This document shows positions 33,210 to 42,782 of a DNA stretch of 64,000 nucleotides, in pieces. Location: the NCBI RefSeq assembly GCF_018919145.1, contig NZ_JAHLQJ010000004.1, positions 302,606-366,605 on the forward strand. Direction: 5' to 3'. The notes beneath the pieces were generated by a model. That model was not told where the DNA came from. It saw only the letters and a list, made by a program, of their open reading frames with translations, and made no database searches. Positions within the stretch are counted from its first letter, which is position 1, and every line of letters starts with the position of its first letter. The DNA comes from Paenibacillus brevis (lineage in GTDB: Bacteria; Bacillota; Bacilli; Paenibacillales; Paenibacillaceae). The translations under genes were made by a program, and so were the position numbers.

Positions 33210-33926
33210 TCACCTGAGATAAACTCCACTATGGTAAATATAATACGTGTTGGCATCTAGGCTCTTCAATAAGCACAAGGATTGCTCGGCCTGGACGAGA
33301 TTCATACAATACTGAGGATTCGCAATCGCCAGTTCACCTTCCTCCACTACAGCGGCATCTCCCGTAATCACACTTTTCAGCTCTGGAAAATACAGCGAAA
33401 TATGCCCTGACGTATGACCCGGTGTAGCTAATACTTCGCAATGCCCATCCATGAGGCGATCCCCGTCCCGAACAAGCAAATCGACTGTAGCCGCTTTTAA
33501 CCTCTTCAATTCCTCAATGAACTCCCGCCCGGACTCCGCCTGTTGCTCATCCATCTCCACCAGCAATTGTTCGGCTTGATGCAAGCGCTCCGACTTCACC
33601 TCTCCGGATATAGCCTTGCTCTCCCGCTCGCTTGCAATGATTCTAACTGCAGGATGCTTCTCCTTGAAATCATGTAAGGAGCCGATATGATCATCATCGT
33701 AATGCGTAATAATGATCTGGGTTAGCTGGTCCGGATGATAACCCTGCTGCAATATTTCGCCTTCGATTTGATCGAGAAATCCAGGGTAGCCGGTATCCAC
33801 CAGAGTCAGTTCATCTTTATACACTATTAGGCTGGGGCAGATCGAGTACATTTGTCCATAATACTCGAATTCAATGGGCAGATTAATGATCTGCACAGGG
33901 TTATCCATTTCGCCTGCATTTGTCAT
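33210..33926 (-). CDS. Metallo-beta-lactamase fold hydrolase
   Basis: A 238-residue MBL-fold protein. The metal motif is ITHYDDDHIGS (HxDDDH where HxHxDH is canonical); further ligands are in LATPGHTSGHISLY and the aspartate in ITGDAAVVE. The first His-to-Asp difference is common in several MBL subfamilies. The substrate is unknown. AAAGGGG precedes the ATG by about ten bases. It is downstream of a sugar acetyltransferase on the same strand. Confidence 0.9.
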   Translation of the reverse strand: MTNAGEMDNPVQIINLPIEFEYYGQMYSICPSLIVYKDELTLVDTGYPGFLDQIEGEILQQGYHPDQLTQIIITHYDDDHIGSLHDFKEKHPAVRIIASERESKAISGEVKSERLHQAEQLLVEMDEQQAESGREFIEELKRLKAATVDLLVRDGDRLMDGHCEVLATPGHTSGHISLYFPELKSVITGDAAVVEEGELAIANPQYCMNLVQAEQSLCLLKSLDANTYYIYHSGVYLR

Positions 33927-33946
33927 GCATAAAGCCCCTTTCCTGA

Positions 33947-34504
33947 TTAAGCAATCGGTTTAATGATTCTGGCCGGGTTGCCTCCAATGACTACATTATC
34001 CGGGACATCCTTTGTCACCACGGAACCCGAGGCGATGACAACGTTGTTGCCGATGGTCACACCGGGATTGATCACGGATCTTCCGCCGATCCACACGTTA
34101 TGACCGATATTCACCGGTTTGCCGAACTCGGCTCCGGAATTTCGTTCAGCAGCATCAAGCGGATGTGTTGCGGTATAAATATGAACACCCGGTGCAATAA
34201 AGCAGTTGTCTCCGATCCGAATTTCACAAACATCCAGAAAAACACAATCAAAATTGGCATAGAAATTCTCGCCGACATAAATATTATAGCCGTAATCGCA
34301 ACGAAAAGCGGGTTCGATATACACGCTTTCCCCCGTCGAGCCTAATAACTGGCCAAGCAGCGCTGTACGCTGATCCATATCTGTCTCAATGGTATTATTG
34401 AACAGGCGAGTCAGCTTGCGAGCGTTTAATCTGTCCCGTGTCAGTTCCGGATCTCCTGCCATATAGAGTTCACCATTGATCATTTTTTCTTTTTCTGTCT
34501 TCAT
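33947..34504 (-). CDS. Maltose/galactoside O-acetyltransferase (Maa/LacA type)
   Basis: Transfers acetyl from acetyl-CoA to sugars. The 185-residue protein has the N-terminal Maa motif ([18 protein letters not shown]) and left-handed beta-helix hexapeptide repeats with [21 protein letters not shown] (its histidine is the likely catalytic base) and the C-terminal [20 protein letters not shown]. Family length is normal. The gap to the upstream MFS gene is 24 bases, so co-transcription is likely. The true acceptor sugar is not known. Confidence 0.93.
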   Translation of the reverse strand: MKTEKEKMINGELYMAGDPELTRDRLNARKLTRLFNNTIETDMDQRTALLGQLLGSTGESVYIEPAFRCDYGYNIYVGENFYANFDCVFLDVCEIRIGDNCFIAPGVHIYTATHPLDAAERNSGAEFGKPVNIGHNVWIGGRSVINPGVTIGNNVVIASGSVVTKDVPDNVVIGGNPARIIKPIA

Positions 34505-34528
34505 AAGAGCACTCCTATCTTTATGCGG

Positions 34529-35734
34529 TTAAATTGAGTTGCGGCTCGCACTTTGTTTCCCGAAAAACACGTTAAGACGTTCCGAAAAAAGCAGCATAGC
34601 GGCGGCAGATGTTGCGATAAAAAATGGAAATATTCCGATTGTCGTATACCCGGCCAGCAAGCCAAGCAGCGGCGGCAGCAAGGTGCTGCCCGTATAGGCC
34701 ATGGCCATCTGATAACCCATAATTTTCTGGGCTCTCGCTTCTCCAAATCGAACAGGCGTCTCATGCAGCATGCAGGGGAAGATCGGAGAGAGTCCTAATC
34801 CGGCAACCAGCAGTCCGCATAATGAAAAACCGGCCGGAAGCGGCAGCAATAGAAGCAATGTGCCTGCCAGCGTAGTAATTTGTCCCGTGCGGATCAATTG
34901 GCGATTTGTCAGTTTGAACGTAACAAAGCCGGTAATGAAACGCCCGATGGTGATGCCTGCGTAGTAAATAGACACCCAGAGCGCAGCTTGATCGGCGGCC
35001 AGTCCTTTCATTTTGACCAGATAACTGCTGCCCCACAGGCCTACTGTTGTCTCAACCCCGCAGTAGAACAAGAAGCACGCCAAAGCAAACATCACACTCT
35101 TGAGGTGAGGCTTCCCTGCTCCGCTGTGACCGGACAGAGAGTCCCCCTCAGTTGGCTTATCCCCCAGCCCAGTGCTCTGCTGAGCTGCTAATCTTCTCCA
35201 TAACGGGAGTGACACTAGCAGTACGATTACCAGTGTAAATTGAATTCCGGCAACCGCCTGATAACCATCTCTCCAGGAAGCATTTCCATTCAGAAAAGTG
35301 GCCATGATAATCGGGCCAGCCGTTGCCCCGACTCCCCAGAAGCAATGCAGCCAGCTCATATGATGGGCTTTGTAACGGGCAGCGACATAATGGTTAAGTG
35401 CCGAATCAACGGCCCCTGCGCCAAGCCCGAGCGGAATAGCGCATACCATCAGCCAAATGATTGACGGAGCCACCGAAAAGCCTGCCAAAGCGCCTGCTGT
35501 CAGGATACAGCTGACAAGCGTGACTGGGCCTGTGCCGAACCGACGGGCAACAGAACCGCTAATCAGACTGGATACAATGGTGCCAATGCTGATCGTCATC
35601 GACAGCACTCCGGCCATTCCGATCGGTGCGCCAAGCTCCGGTCTCATGACAGGCCAGGCTGACCCGAGCAGCGAATCAGGAAGCCCGAGGCTGATAAAAG
35701 CCAAGTAAATAATCAATAGTAAAAGTGTTCCCAT
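34529..35734 (-). CDS. MFS transporter
   Basis: A 401-residue, 12-helix major facilitator. It has the helix 1 motif YLAFISLGLPDSLLGSAWP and the MFS motif A-like region GSVARRFGTGPV between helices 2 and 3. The type is often annotated as a sugar or drug transporter; substrate is unknown. I use the ATG at 35734 (AGGAG ten bases upstream); the open frame extends to 35779, into the ROK gene's last codons. It follows a ROK regulator and precedes the acetyltransferase. Confidence 0.9.
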   Translation of the reverse strand: MGTLLLLIIYLAFISLGLPDSLLGSAWPVMRPELGAPIGMAGVLSMTISIGTIVSSLISGSVARRFGTGPVTLVSCILTAGALAGFSVAPSIIWLMVCAIPLGLGAGAVDSALNHYVAARYKAHHMSWLHCFWGVGATAGPIIMATFLNGNASWRDGYQAVAGIQFTLVIVLLVSLPLWRRLAAQQSTGLGDKPTEGDSLSGHSGAGKPHLKSVMFALACFLFYCGVETTVGLWGSSYLVKMKGLAADQAALWVSIYYAGITIGRFITGFVTFKLTNRQLIRTGQITTLAGTLLLLLPLPAGFSLCGLLVAGLGLSPIFPCMLHETPVRFGEARAQKIMGYQMAMAYTGSTLLPPLLGLLAGYTTIGIFPFFIATSAAAMLLFSERLNVFFGKQSASRNSI

Positions 35735-35759
35735 ACGTATAAAACTCCTATCCTCATCA

Positions 35760-36788
35760 TCAATCCTCATGGTCATCAAGAATCAGGTTCATGCCGAGCT
35801 TCTTCAGCCCGTTTAGATAATCTTCTCTCCAGTCGCTTGCCGCAAGTACGGGCAGATGCTCTTTGGGAATATAGGCGGTACTTCTTGAAGCGATGGCATC
35901 CAGAAGCTCTTCGCTGACTTCGTCGCGGCAGAAAATGACTGCCTTCGGATTCACCATAGCGGCATAGGCAGCTATCAACCGGCTTACCGCATCGATTGCA
36001 CTGAAATTATCCATCATGACAGCGGCACCTTCTTCGTTCGAGATCGCCTGTTGAAAATTCCCTCCGTCATAGAGAGGTACGAACGACACTTCTCCCGAAA
36101 AGGACGTGCTTCCGCGAACAACACTGCCGTTAAGCCATAGGCCTGCCCCGGGCCCGTTTTGTCCGAAGTACAAATAGACCAGGGATTCGCTATTGGACAC
36201 GCGCATTCTTTCGCAATAACCGAGCACAGCCGCATTCATATCATTCTCCACCGCAACGGGAAGCTGGAATTTTGCTTGGAAATATCCCTCCAGATCAAAG
36301 TCCTGAAACTTCTCATATCCGGGAATGTAAATGATGCGCCCATCCTTGACAGAACCAGGCACTCCAAAGGAGACCGCACGAATGCCGGGATGAGCCTCCA
36401 TCAGAGACTCCAACTGCTTGCTCAATGTATCGATTCCTTCTTGAAGCACACCGGAACAGCTTCCGCTCTCCTTCACTTCGCCCAGCGCATTACAGATGGC
36501 ATACGGCGTTTCCTTCTTCTCCAGAAACATCGTGATCCCCAACCTGTAATCCGGGTTGTAGGCATAGCGTCTGGCTCTTCTTCCGCCGCTCGAATCGTCC
36601 AAACCAACAGTCATTACTTCACCCGTCTTCTCCATCGCGCCGATAAATTTGCTGATCGTCGGAAAGCTAATTCCAAGCTGTTCGCTGAGCTCGACCTTTG
36701 TTGCACTTCCTGAGGTTAACAGCGCTGTGCGGATACCGCGAAAAATATTCCTTTTCATATCTCTCGGTGTTGAAATCCTGTCGTCCAT
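35760..36788 (-). CDS. ROK family transcriptional regulator (NagC/XylR type)
   Basis: A 342-residue ROK repressor. An N-terminal winged helix-turn-helix (about residues 15-65, VELSEQLGISFPTISKFIGAM) precedes a ROK sugar-binding ASKHA domain with VSFGVPGSVKDGRI, VENDMNAAVLG and GPGAGLWLNGSVVRGS. Start at the ATG at 36788 after GAGGTGG. It probably represses the downstream MFS/acetyltransferase unit until its sugar ligand appears. The zinc-site cysteines of many ROK proteins (CxCGxxGC) are absent. Confidence 0.9.
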   Translation of the reverse strand: MDDRISTPRDMKRNIFRGIRTALLTSGSATKVELSEQLGISFPTISKFIGAMEKTGEVMTVGLDDSSGGRRARRYAYNPDYRLGITMFLEKKETPYAICNALGEVKESGSCSGVLQEGIDTLSKQLESLMEAHPGIRAVSFGVPGSVKDGRIIYIPGYEKFQDFDLEGYFQAKFQLPVAVENDMNAAVLGYCERMRVSNSESLVYLYFGQNGPGAGLWLNGSVVRGSTSFSGEVSFVPLYDGGNFQQAISNEEGAAVMMDNFSAIDAVSRLIAAYAAMVNPKAVIFCRDEVSEELLDAIASRSTAYIPKEHLPVLAASDWREDYLNGLKKLGMNLILDDHED

Positions 36789-36930
36789 CCCTACCACCTC
36801 GATTCCGAACACTTTTTAAATCAGTTTAATAAGTGCGCTATTATCATATCAAGACCTTATCTGAAAAGATAGACCTTATAACAAAAAAGACTGCTCGTAA
36901 GAGCAGCCTGAAATTTCTCTTCCGTCTGAA

Positions 36931-38040
36931 TCACTTCCGTGCGGATTTTCTTTCAGCCAAATTAATGCCAATGCCCATATATACAACGCCAATCAGCAGT
37001 ATAAGCGAAAGCTGGAGGGCGATCTCACTGATTCCCGCATCCAAATTGACCACCTTCATTAGCGCATCCATCGCATGGGACATCGGAAATAAATCCGCAA
37101 TGAAGGATAGCACCGGATTATTCAACGCTCCCGGCGGCATATAAGCACCGCTAATAAGAGGAAGCATAGGCACAAAAGACGGGTAAATCGCGTAAAACTG
37201 CTCCGGCTTGCTGACAAACCCCGTGATGAGCATAGCCAGACTGATCATTCCGAAGATGAAGATGGCGATGATCAGTAAAATCAGCCCGAAGTGGTGACCT
37301 AGATCAAATTTGAATACATACTTGAACAGGATGAGAACGACGGTGACCTGAAAAAGAGAAATAAAAAAGCTGTATGAAATATATCCAAGGTACATGCTGG
37401 TCTTATGGATTGGCGACAAGATCATCCGGTCCCATATTCGAGACACCTTATCGTTCGTAACGCTATTCACCTTAAATCCCATCGTGAATATGGAGATCAG
37501 GAGTGTAAAGGCAAACATGAGCTGTGTGCTCATATTATGACTTTGCACCTTGCTGCCGTCAATCCCTTGCTTGGTCAGTCGAAAAGGAGGCTTCCGCACA
37601 TATTCGTTCACTGCTTCTCTAAGCTTTTCTTCTTTAATAACGCCCGAGGAAGCCTGAATTTGCATTTCCTGGGTATAAATCTTGCGAACATACTGATCCA
37701 CCTGCTGAATTGTTGGGGAGTCGGAAGCCGCAACCAGACGGTAATCCTGCTCCATCAGCTTCACCGCGACATCGCTTCGCCCCTTCTGCACCTGTTCACG
37801 GGCATGCTTCGCGTCCACCGCCTTGAAGTGATAATACGCCCCTTCCCGATTCAGCAACGGCAGCCATTTCTCCTCGATTGCCGCGCCGTGTTCATCTTCA
37901 CTGAAGACAGCGATTGTCGTCATGTTCTGTGTACTGCGTACAAACAATAAGGTGGCCAGAATGCTTAAAGCAATGAAGAGAAGGAGGATCAGCGGGTTTC
38001 GTCTATCCTTTGCAAGTTGTGCCATGAATACCGAGCCCAT
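36931..38040 (-). CDS. ABC-2 type exporter permease, second subunit
   Basis: A 369-residue membrane protein of the ABC2_membrane_3/YhgE-like fold. One N-terminal helix (ILLLFIALSILATLLFV) is followed by an external loop (~140 residues) and a cluster of C-terminal helices with the exporter motif LPLISGAYMPPGALNN. It starts where the preceding permease stops (TGATG overlap). Together with that permease and the ATPase at 39317 it forms a drug or lipid exporter of unknown substrate. Confidence 0.88.
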   Translation of the reverse strand: MGSVFMAQLAKDRRNPLILLLFIALSILATLLFVRSTQNMTTIAVFSEDEHGAAIEEKWLPLLNREGAYYHFKAVDAKHAREQVQKGRSDVAVKLMEQDYRLVAASDSPTIQQVDQYVRKIYTQEMQIQASSGVIKEEKLREAVNEYVRKPPFRLTKQGIDGSKVQSHNMSTQLMFAFTLLISIFTMGFKVNSVTNDKVSRIWDRMILSPIHKTSMYLGYISYSFFISLFQVTVVLILFKYVFKFDLGHHFGLILLIIAIFIFGMISLAMLITGFVSKPEQFYAIYPSFVPMLPLISGAYMPPGALNNPVLSFIADLFPMSHAMDALMKVVNLDAGISEIALQLSLILLIGVVYMGIGINLAERKSARK

Positions 38041-39305
38041 CAGGCTTCACCTCTTTTCGGATACATAAGCATTCCTGCAAGTAAAAATAGAATGCCAACC
38101 AGACTCAGCACAACCAGAGGCATCCCTAGAGACAGAACCCGCTCCAACTGAATCCACTCCATCACCGTTGCCAGCATAAGCCCATTCGGCGTCCATTCGC
38201 TGATTTGCTGCAGCCATTCGGGAAATAGATAAATTGGAACAAAGTTCCCTCCAAGAATGCCAAGCGCCATCGTAAAGAGCAGAAAAAGACCGTTGACCGC
38301 ATCCATATTGTTTGATCTAAGCGCAATGGAAGTATAAAAAGCGGAAATACCGGCTACAGTCAGCGCATAGATGGTGATCATCAGCAGAAGACCGAGCCAA
38401 AAGGAGAGCGGCTTTCCCGCAAACAAGCCAAGCAGCAAATGCGATACAACCACAACAAATAAAAATTGCAGCCAGACCAGAATAAAAGTAGCGCAAGTCT
38501 TGCCCATCAAATAAGACATGGGTCTCGTATCCGCCGCAATGATCCGTTTGATGACTTCTTCCCGCTTTTCGGTGCCCGTCTTCTCAGCTACGGTTGAAGC
38601 AATAAACAGAGAAAACAGCGCTCCCATAGCCAGCGTAAAGTATTGGCCCATCGTGAACGGTTCGGCACCCTCCAAAGCTTCACGTCCGCCCTTCGGCAAT
38701 GCTACTGTCTCCGCTGCTGTCATATCGCCTACAGAGTGCTGAAGACCAAGCTGGAAATTCACCTGATCGAAAAATTCGCTAATCATCATTTCGATGGCTG
38801 TCACATTCATGGAGTTTCCGGCTACGACGAAAGGCAGGCTGACTGCGGAAGCTTCCTTGCCGAGCATGATCGCATTCAGCATGTCATAGGTGTACCCTTG
38901 CGGAATTTTGATCCAGCCGTCGATCTTCTTCTTTTCCAGCTGTTGAAGCGCCTCGGATTCACTCAGCTCATACACCGTCAACCAATCCGCAAGCTCCGGA
39001 CTATGCAGATATTGCTCCAGATAGGCAATTGGCTTCACGCCTGAACTGTAAGCAATTAGCGCTTGAGCCGCGGCCTGATCCTCAAGCCTCTCGGCATCCG
39101 CTATAAATTGATTAATCCCCGCCTCTTCGGCATCTTCGTTTACAATAGCCAGCTTAAGCTCAAGAGGATTGGAACTTATCCCTGCTACACCCGTAAAAGC
39201 AAAGCTCAAGATGACAATCAGGATAATCGGCGTCACGAGGACCGTGAGGATCTCCTTGCGATTTCTCCAGAACAGCAACAGGTCCTTGAAGATAAAAGTA
39301 AGCAA
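38040..39305 (-). CDS. ABC-2 type exporter permease, first subunit
   Basis: A 421-residue protein with the same architecture as its partner: N-terminal helix (VLVTPIILIVILSFAFTG), a large extracellular domain and C-terminal helices with GIGGNFVPIYLFP-like motifs. The TTG start follows AGGGGGG. It overlaps the downstream permease by one codon. Both subunits differ in sequence, so the exporter is probably a heterodimer. Confidence 0.88.
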   Translation of the reverse strand: MLTFIFKDLLLFWRNRKEILTVLVTPIILIVILSFAFTGVAGISSNPLELKLAIVNEDAEEAGINQFIADAERLEDQAAAQALIAYSSGVKPIAYLEQYLHSPELADWLTVYELSESEALQQLEKKKIDGWIKIPQGYTYDMLNAIMLGKEASAVSLPFVVAGNSMNVTAIEMMISEFFDQVNFQLGLQHSVGDMTAAETVALPKGGREALEGAEPFTMGQYFTLAMGALFSLFIASTVAEKTGTEKREEVIKRIIAADTRPMSYLMGKTCATFILVWLQFLFVVVVSHLLLGLFAGKPLSFWLGLLLMITIYALTVAGISAFYTSIALRSNNMDAVNGLFLLFTMALGILGGNFVPIYLFPEWLQQISEWTPNGLMLATVMEWIQLERVLSLGMPLVVLSLVGILFLLAGMLMYPKRGEA

Positions 39306-39316
39306 TCGTATCCCCC

Positions 39317-40249
39317 CTAGTCTCTCAGTGTCCGCCCCGTTAAATGCAGAAATACATCCTCCAGGCTTGGCGTATCCATCTGGTAATTGATCAACTCGGC
39401 GCCTGCCTTCTCGGCTTCGCGAACCAACAATCCCAATATATTGCTGCCCTTTGAAGCAATGAAATCGATATTCTCCTCGTTCGCCTCCACATGATGGATA
39501 TGCTTCAGCCCCTTGATCGCCTCTACAAAGGAGGCGCTCGGCCGGTCAAGCTGAATCTGAATCTTGTCCTCGTTGGAAAGGATGCTCATCAGTTCCGCCT
39601 TGGTGCCTGCCGCAATGATTTTGCCATGATCCATGATGTATACCCGCTTGCACAATTGCTCGACTTCCTCCATGTAATGGCTCGTATATAGCACCGTCGT
39701 ACCTGTACGCTCATTCATCATCCGCACCATCTCTAAAATATGAGTACGGGATTGAGGATCAATCCCTACGGTAGGCTCATCAAGAATCAGGATTTTCGGT
39801 TGATGGAGCAGGGCCGCTGCAATATTCACCCTCCGCTTCATCCCGCCGGAGAACGTCTTCACGAGCTCCTTCTGCCTATCTTTAAGACCAACCAGGTCAA
39901 GCACATCCTGGATGCGTTCTTCGAGCAGGCGCTTTTCGACTTTGTAGATTTTCCCGAAAAACTTTAAATTTTCATAAGCCGATAGTTCTTCGTACAATGC
40001 AATTTCCTGAGGAACTACACCGAGTACTTTTCTTAATGCAGCCGGAGCCTCCACCGTGCTTTTTCCATGAAACTTGATATCGCCCGACGTCGGCTTGATC
40101 AGCGTCGAGATCATCGAAATCGTCGTCGATTTCCCTGCTCCGTTCGGACCCAGCAGCCCCACAGAGTCCCCTTCATCAAGGTAGAGGTTAATTTCGTCCA
40201 CAGCCCGTTTGCCCTTATATGATTTGCTAAGCTTGAATACCTCCAGCAT
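39317..40249 (-). CDS. ABC exporter ATPase
   Basis: A 310-residue ATPase that energises the two permeases. Walker A GPNGAGKSTTISM (about residues 37-49), Q-loop, signature FSGGMKRRVNIAAAL, Walker B ILILDEPTVGIDPQSR and the H-loop YTSHYMEE are all intact, in the daunorubicin/NatA-like exporter class. The ATG at 40249 follows GGGGGAG. A terminator at 40294-40324 separates it from the upstream regulator, so it has its own promoter. Confidence 0.93.
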   Translation of the reverse strand: MLEVFKLSKSYKGKRAVDEINLYLDEGDSVGLLGPNGAGKSTTISMISTLIKPTSGDIKFHGKSTVEAPAALRKVLGVVPQEIALYEELSAYENLKFFGKIYKVEKRLLEERIQDVLDLVGLKDRQKELVKTFSGGMKRRVNIAAALLHQPKILILDEPTVGIDPQSRTHILEMVRMMNERTGTTVLYTSHYMEEVEQLCKRVYIMDHGKIIAAGTKAELMSILSNEDKIQIQLDRPSASFVEAIKGLKHIHHVEANEENIDFIASKGSNILGLLVREAEKAGAELINYQMDTPSLEDVFLHLTGRTLRD

Positions 40250-40293
40250 GCTGTACTCCCCCTGCATCCCCATAATTTCCTAAAGCATAAAAT

Positions 40294-40324
40294 AAAAAGA
40301 CCGGAGCCGCTACTTACTCCAGTC
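40294..40324 (-). terminator. Terminator of the LuxR-type two-component operon
   Basis: On the minus strand GACTGGAG...CTCCGGTC is followed by TTTTTATTTT. Confidence 0.8.
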
Positions 40325-40361
40325 ATTAATTCTTATGTATGCATGACTTCAGTCATTTTTT

Positions 40362-40997
40362 TCATACCAGATGGTGCTTGATTGCATAAATGGCTAGCTG
40401 CGTCCGATCTCTCAGCTCGAGCTTATCCAGAATTTGACTGGTATGGTTTTTGACCGTCCCAATCGAAAGTGCCAGACGCTCGGCAATCTCACGGTTGCTA
40501 AGTCCTTCGCCAATACAAGACAAAATCGCCCGTTCCCTTGGCGTCAGCGACGGATCCGGCTGGTTCGCATCCTCCTGCTTGCCCAGCAGGGCTGGCACCA
40601 CCTTCGCGGCAATCTGATCCTCAAGCGATAGTCCGCCTGCAAAGGCGCTCTTCACAGAGCGGATTAAAGCAGAGGTGTCTCCGTTTTTCAGCAAATATCC
40701 GCTTACTCCGATTTTTAAAGCATTCATGACATAATCCTGATCATCAAAGGTTGTCAGCATCAACAGCTTCACTTCCGGTGAACGCGCACGGATACACCTC
40801 GCTGCCTCGATTCCGTCCATTTCAGGCATGCGAATATCCAGCACGGCAACATCAAATTGATGATGCTCGCAAAGCGCGACGGCTTCCTGGCCGTTATTAG
40901 CTTCTCCCGTTACCTTGATCTCCGGATCCGTCTCAATCATCGCTTTCAAGCCTTGCCTGACCATCACTTGATCTTCCGCCAGCAATACTCTAATCAA
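40362..40997 (-). CDS. NarL/LuxR family response regulator
   Basis: A 211-residue regulator. Receiver domain (residues 1-120) with phospho-acceptor Asp in VAVLDIRMPEMDG and Lys in GYLLKNG. A C-terminal LuxR helix-turn-helix contains LTPRERAILSCIGEGLSNREIAERL. The TTG start lies inside the end of the kinase gene, so it is coupled to its cognate sensor. It probably regulates the ABC exporter downstream, as in many Bacilli where such systems respond to membrane stress. This is an inference from position. Confidence 0.93.
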   Translation of the reverse strand: MIRVLLAEDQVMVRQGLKAMIETDPEIKVTGEANNGQEAVALCEHHQFDVAVLDIRMPEMDGIEAARCIRARSPEVKLLMLTTFDDQDYVMNALKIGVSGYLLKNGDTSALIRSVKSAFAGGLSLEDQIAAKVVPALLGKQEDANQPDPSLTPRERAILSCIGEGLSNREIAERLALSIGTVKNHTSQILDKLELRDRTQLAIYAIKHHLV

Positions 40998-42136
40998 TAG
41001 GCTCCCCCCCTGTCCGTAATTTGAAGCCAGCCCCGCAACACAAACTGCCCGGAAGCGGCAAAGACCTCCAAATCCCCGTTCAATTTATTCAATCTCTCCC
41101 TCATTGAGGTTAATCCAAATCCTTCCTGATACGAGTAAGGATTTATAATCGGGTTGCTAATTTCAAAGCGAAACACGCTGCCGCCCGGCGCCTCGAACAG
41201 AATCTTCGCCTCTCTAGCTTTGCTGTGCTTCATAATATTAGTTAGTGCTTCTTGAACAGAACGGTAGATGGCGAAGGATTGTTCTCCATGAAGCGGAGCG
41301 CTGAAAGCACCATGATTGACAGTAAAATAAATGCGTAAGAAGCTGTCGCTCTCCAGCTTCCGGATCAATCGGATAATTCCCTGCAATCCGCCTGTGTCCC
41401 CGCGCCTGAAGGCTTTTACAGCCCTGCGGGTCTCTTCAAGGCTATCGTAGGCAAGCTGTTTTAACAAATCGACCTCCTCACGATACGGATTCCCGTCCTT
41501 CAAACGAAGCGATTCGATCTGCATAAGGAGCGCCGTTAACTTATGTCCTACCGAATCATGGATCTCATGGCCGATCAGCATTCTCTCTTCCTGTCTCGCC
41601 GAATCCTCCTCGGTCGCCAGCCTTCTTTTTAAGCTTCTATACTCCGACATCAAAGTGTTGTACCTTGTATTAGCAAAAGCTTCCCGTTCATGCTTTAACC
41701 GATATAGCGCTGCGCCAGAATACAGCAGAATGGCATGGATCGAAATAAACAGCCAAGAGAAAGGCTGCAGGCCTGCCCTTACGGCAACCAGGCAAAGTCC
41801 CGCAATCTGAAGCACAGCAGGAAAAATGGCAGAGAACAGGGACAGACGTTGGACCATTTCCCAGACCACCATACATTGAATCAGTATAAGAAAGGGATTA
41901 AAAGCCTCATCCGTCAAGGGATATAGGCTGCCTGCCGCGAGAGTCGACAGGGCGCACAGTAAGCCAGTCGTAGTTCTGGGCTTCTTCGCCAGCAGAGGCA
42001 GAACAAAGAAAACTGCAAAATAGGCCGCTGCACCAAGCAGTCTCCAATACTCGGTTGACATGTGATTCCAATATGTACTCAAAGCTGCTGCCCAGACCAA
42101 TAGCTGCAGAATAATCCGTATAAAGTATGGCTTCAA
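40994..42136 (-). CDS. Sensor histidine kinase, HisKA_3 type
   Basis: A 380-residue membrane kinase. Four to six N-terminal helices (residues 1-150) carry no large external domain, as in DesK/LiaS-like sensors of the membrane itself. The HisKA_3 motif has phospho-acceptor His in IGHEIHDSVGHKL (near residue 190). The ATP-binding domain begins at about 280. The G1 and G2 boxes are only partly recognisable (EGFGLTSMRERL). The TTG start follows GGGGGATAGGG. It is paired with the regulator at 40362. Confidence 0.88.
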   Translation of the reverse strand: MKPYFIRIILQLLVWAAALSTYWNHMSTEYWRLLGAAAYFAVFFVLPLLAKKPRTTTGLLCALSTLAAGSLYPLTDEAFNPFLILIQCMVVWEMVQRLSLFSAIFPAVLQIAGLCLVAVRAGLQPFSWLFISIHAILLYSGAALYRLKHEREAFANTRYNTLMSEYRSLKRRLATEEDSARQEERMLIGHEIHDSVGHKLTALLMQIESLRLKDGNPYREEVDLLKQLAYDSLEETRRAVKAFRRGDTGGLQGIIRLIRKLESDSFLRIYFTVNHGAFSAPLHGEQSFAIYRSVQEALTNIMKHSKAREAKILFEAPGGSVFRFEISNPIINPYSYQEGFGLTSMRERLNKLNGDLEVFAASGQFVLRGWLQITDRGGAY

Positions 42137-42227
42137 CCCTATCCCCCGTTCTATCCAGAGCGTTCATACCTATGTATTGATTAAAGCATGAGTTTGCCCC
42201 CTTCATCAACGAGTGACCTCATAACGA

Positions 42228-42256
42228 TTGACAGTATTAAGTTTATATACTAAACT
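42228..42256 (+). promoter_or_regulatory. MarR promoter and self-operator
   Basis: TTGACA (42228-42233), 17 bases, TAAACT (42251-42256). The palindrome AGTTTA-TATAC-TAAACT (42240-42256) overlaps the -10 and shares the half-site with the downstream operator, indicating autorepression. Confidence 0.7.
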
Positions 42257-42263
42257 AAATTTC

Positions 42264-42719
42264 ATGAAAAATAAATCGAAGCATTCACAACCTATTAGCA
42301 GTCACGGAAGCAGAAGCTTGGGCCGTTTGATTATGCAGCTTAGAAAGCTTGAACGGCAGCCCCATACCTTTGGACAGGCAGGCAAGCTTACTCCCAGCGA
42401 GATCCATACGATTGATGCCATCGGCTGCGACGGAGCCATCCTCATGAATGAATTGGCTGCACGTCTCGGCGTAACCAAGGGAGCGATCACCCAACTGGTT
42501 GATCGGCTGGAGTCTAAATTATTAGTCTTGCGCTCTCCGCATCCCACCGACTCAAGAAGCTCCCTCCTGTCACTCACCGACATGGGAAAGGAGGCTTATC
42601 TAGCTCATGAAGCGGTACATATCTCTTTCTATGACCAGCTTCGCTCACAGTTGACAGAACAAGAAATTGAAGTATTCGAAAAAAGTATAAATATATTAAA
42701 CCGCATGTTAGACAAGTAA
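42264..42719 (+). CDS. MarR family transcriptional regulator
   Basis: A 151-residue winged-helix repressor: LTPSEIHTIDAIG, then MNELAARLGVTKGAITQLVDRL (recognition helix) and the wing SPHPTDSRSSLLSLTD. I start at the ATG at 42264, just after the -10; the longer frame to 42228 would lie in the promoter. No clear ribosome site is present, so the transcript could be leaderless. It likely controls the MFS gene downstream through the operator at 42730-42758. Confidence 0.88.
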   Translation: MKNKSKHSQPISSHGSRSLGRLIMQLRKLERQPHTFGQAGKLTPSEIHTIDAIGCDGAILMNELAARLGVTKGAITQLVDRLESKLLVLRSPHPTDSRSSLLSLTDMGKEAYLAHEAVHISFYDQLRSQLTEQEIEVFEKSINILNRMLDK

Positions 42720-42729
42720 TTTTTTTTGG

Positions 42730-42758
42730 GTATTTAGTTTAGTAATTAAACTAAATAC
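42730..42758. promoter_or_regulatory. Perfect MarR operator before the MFS gene
   Basis: 12-base arms GTATTTAGTTTA and TAAACTAAATAC surround GTAAT. The half-site TAGTTTA/TAAACTA recurs at the marR promoter. Confidence 0.75.
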
Positions 42759-42782
42759 AGAGTTGGCAAAGGAGGAATCATT

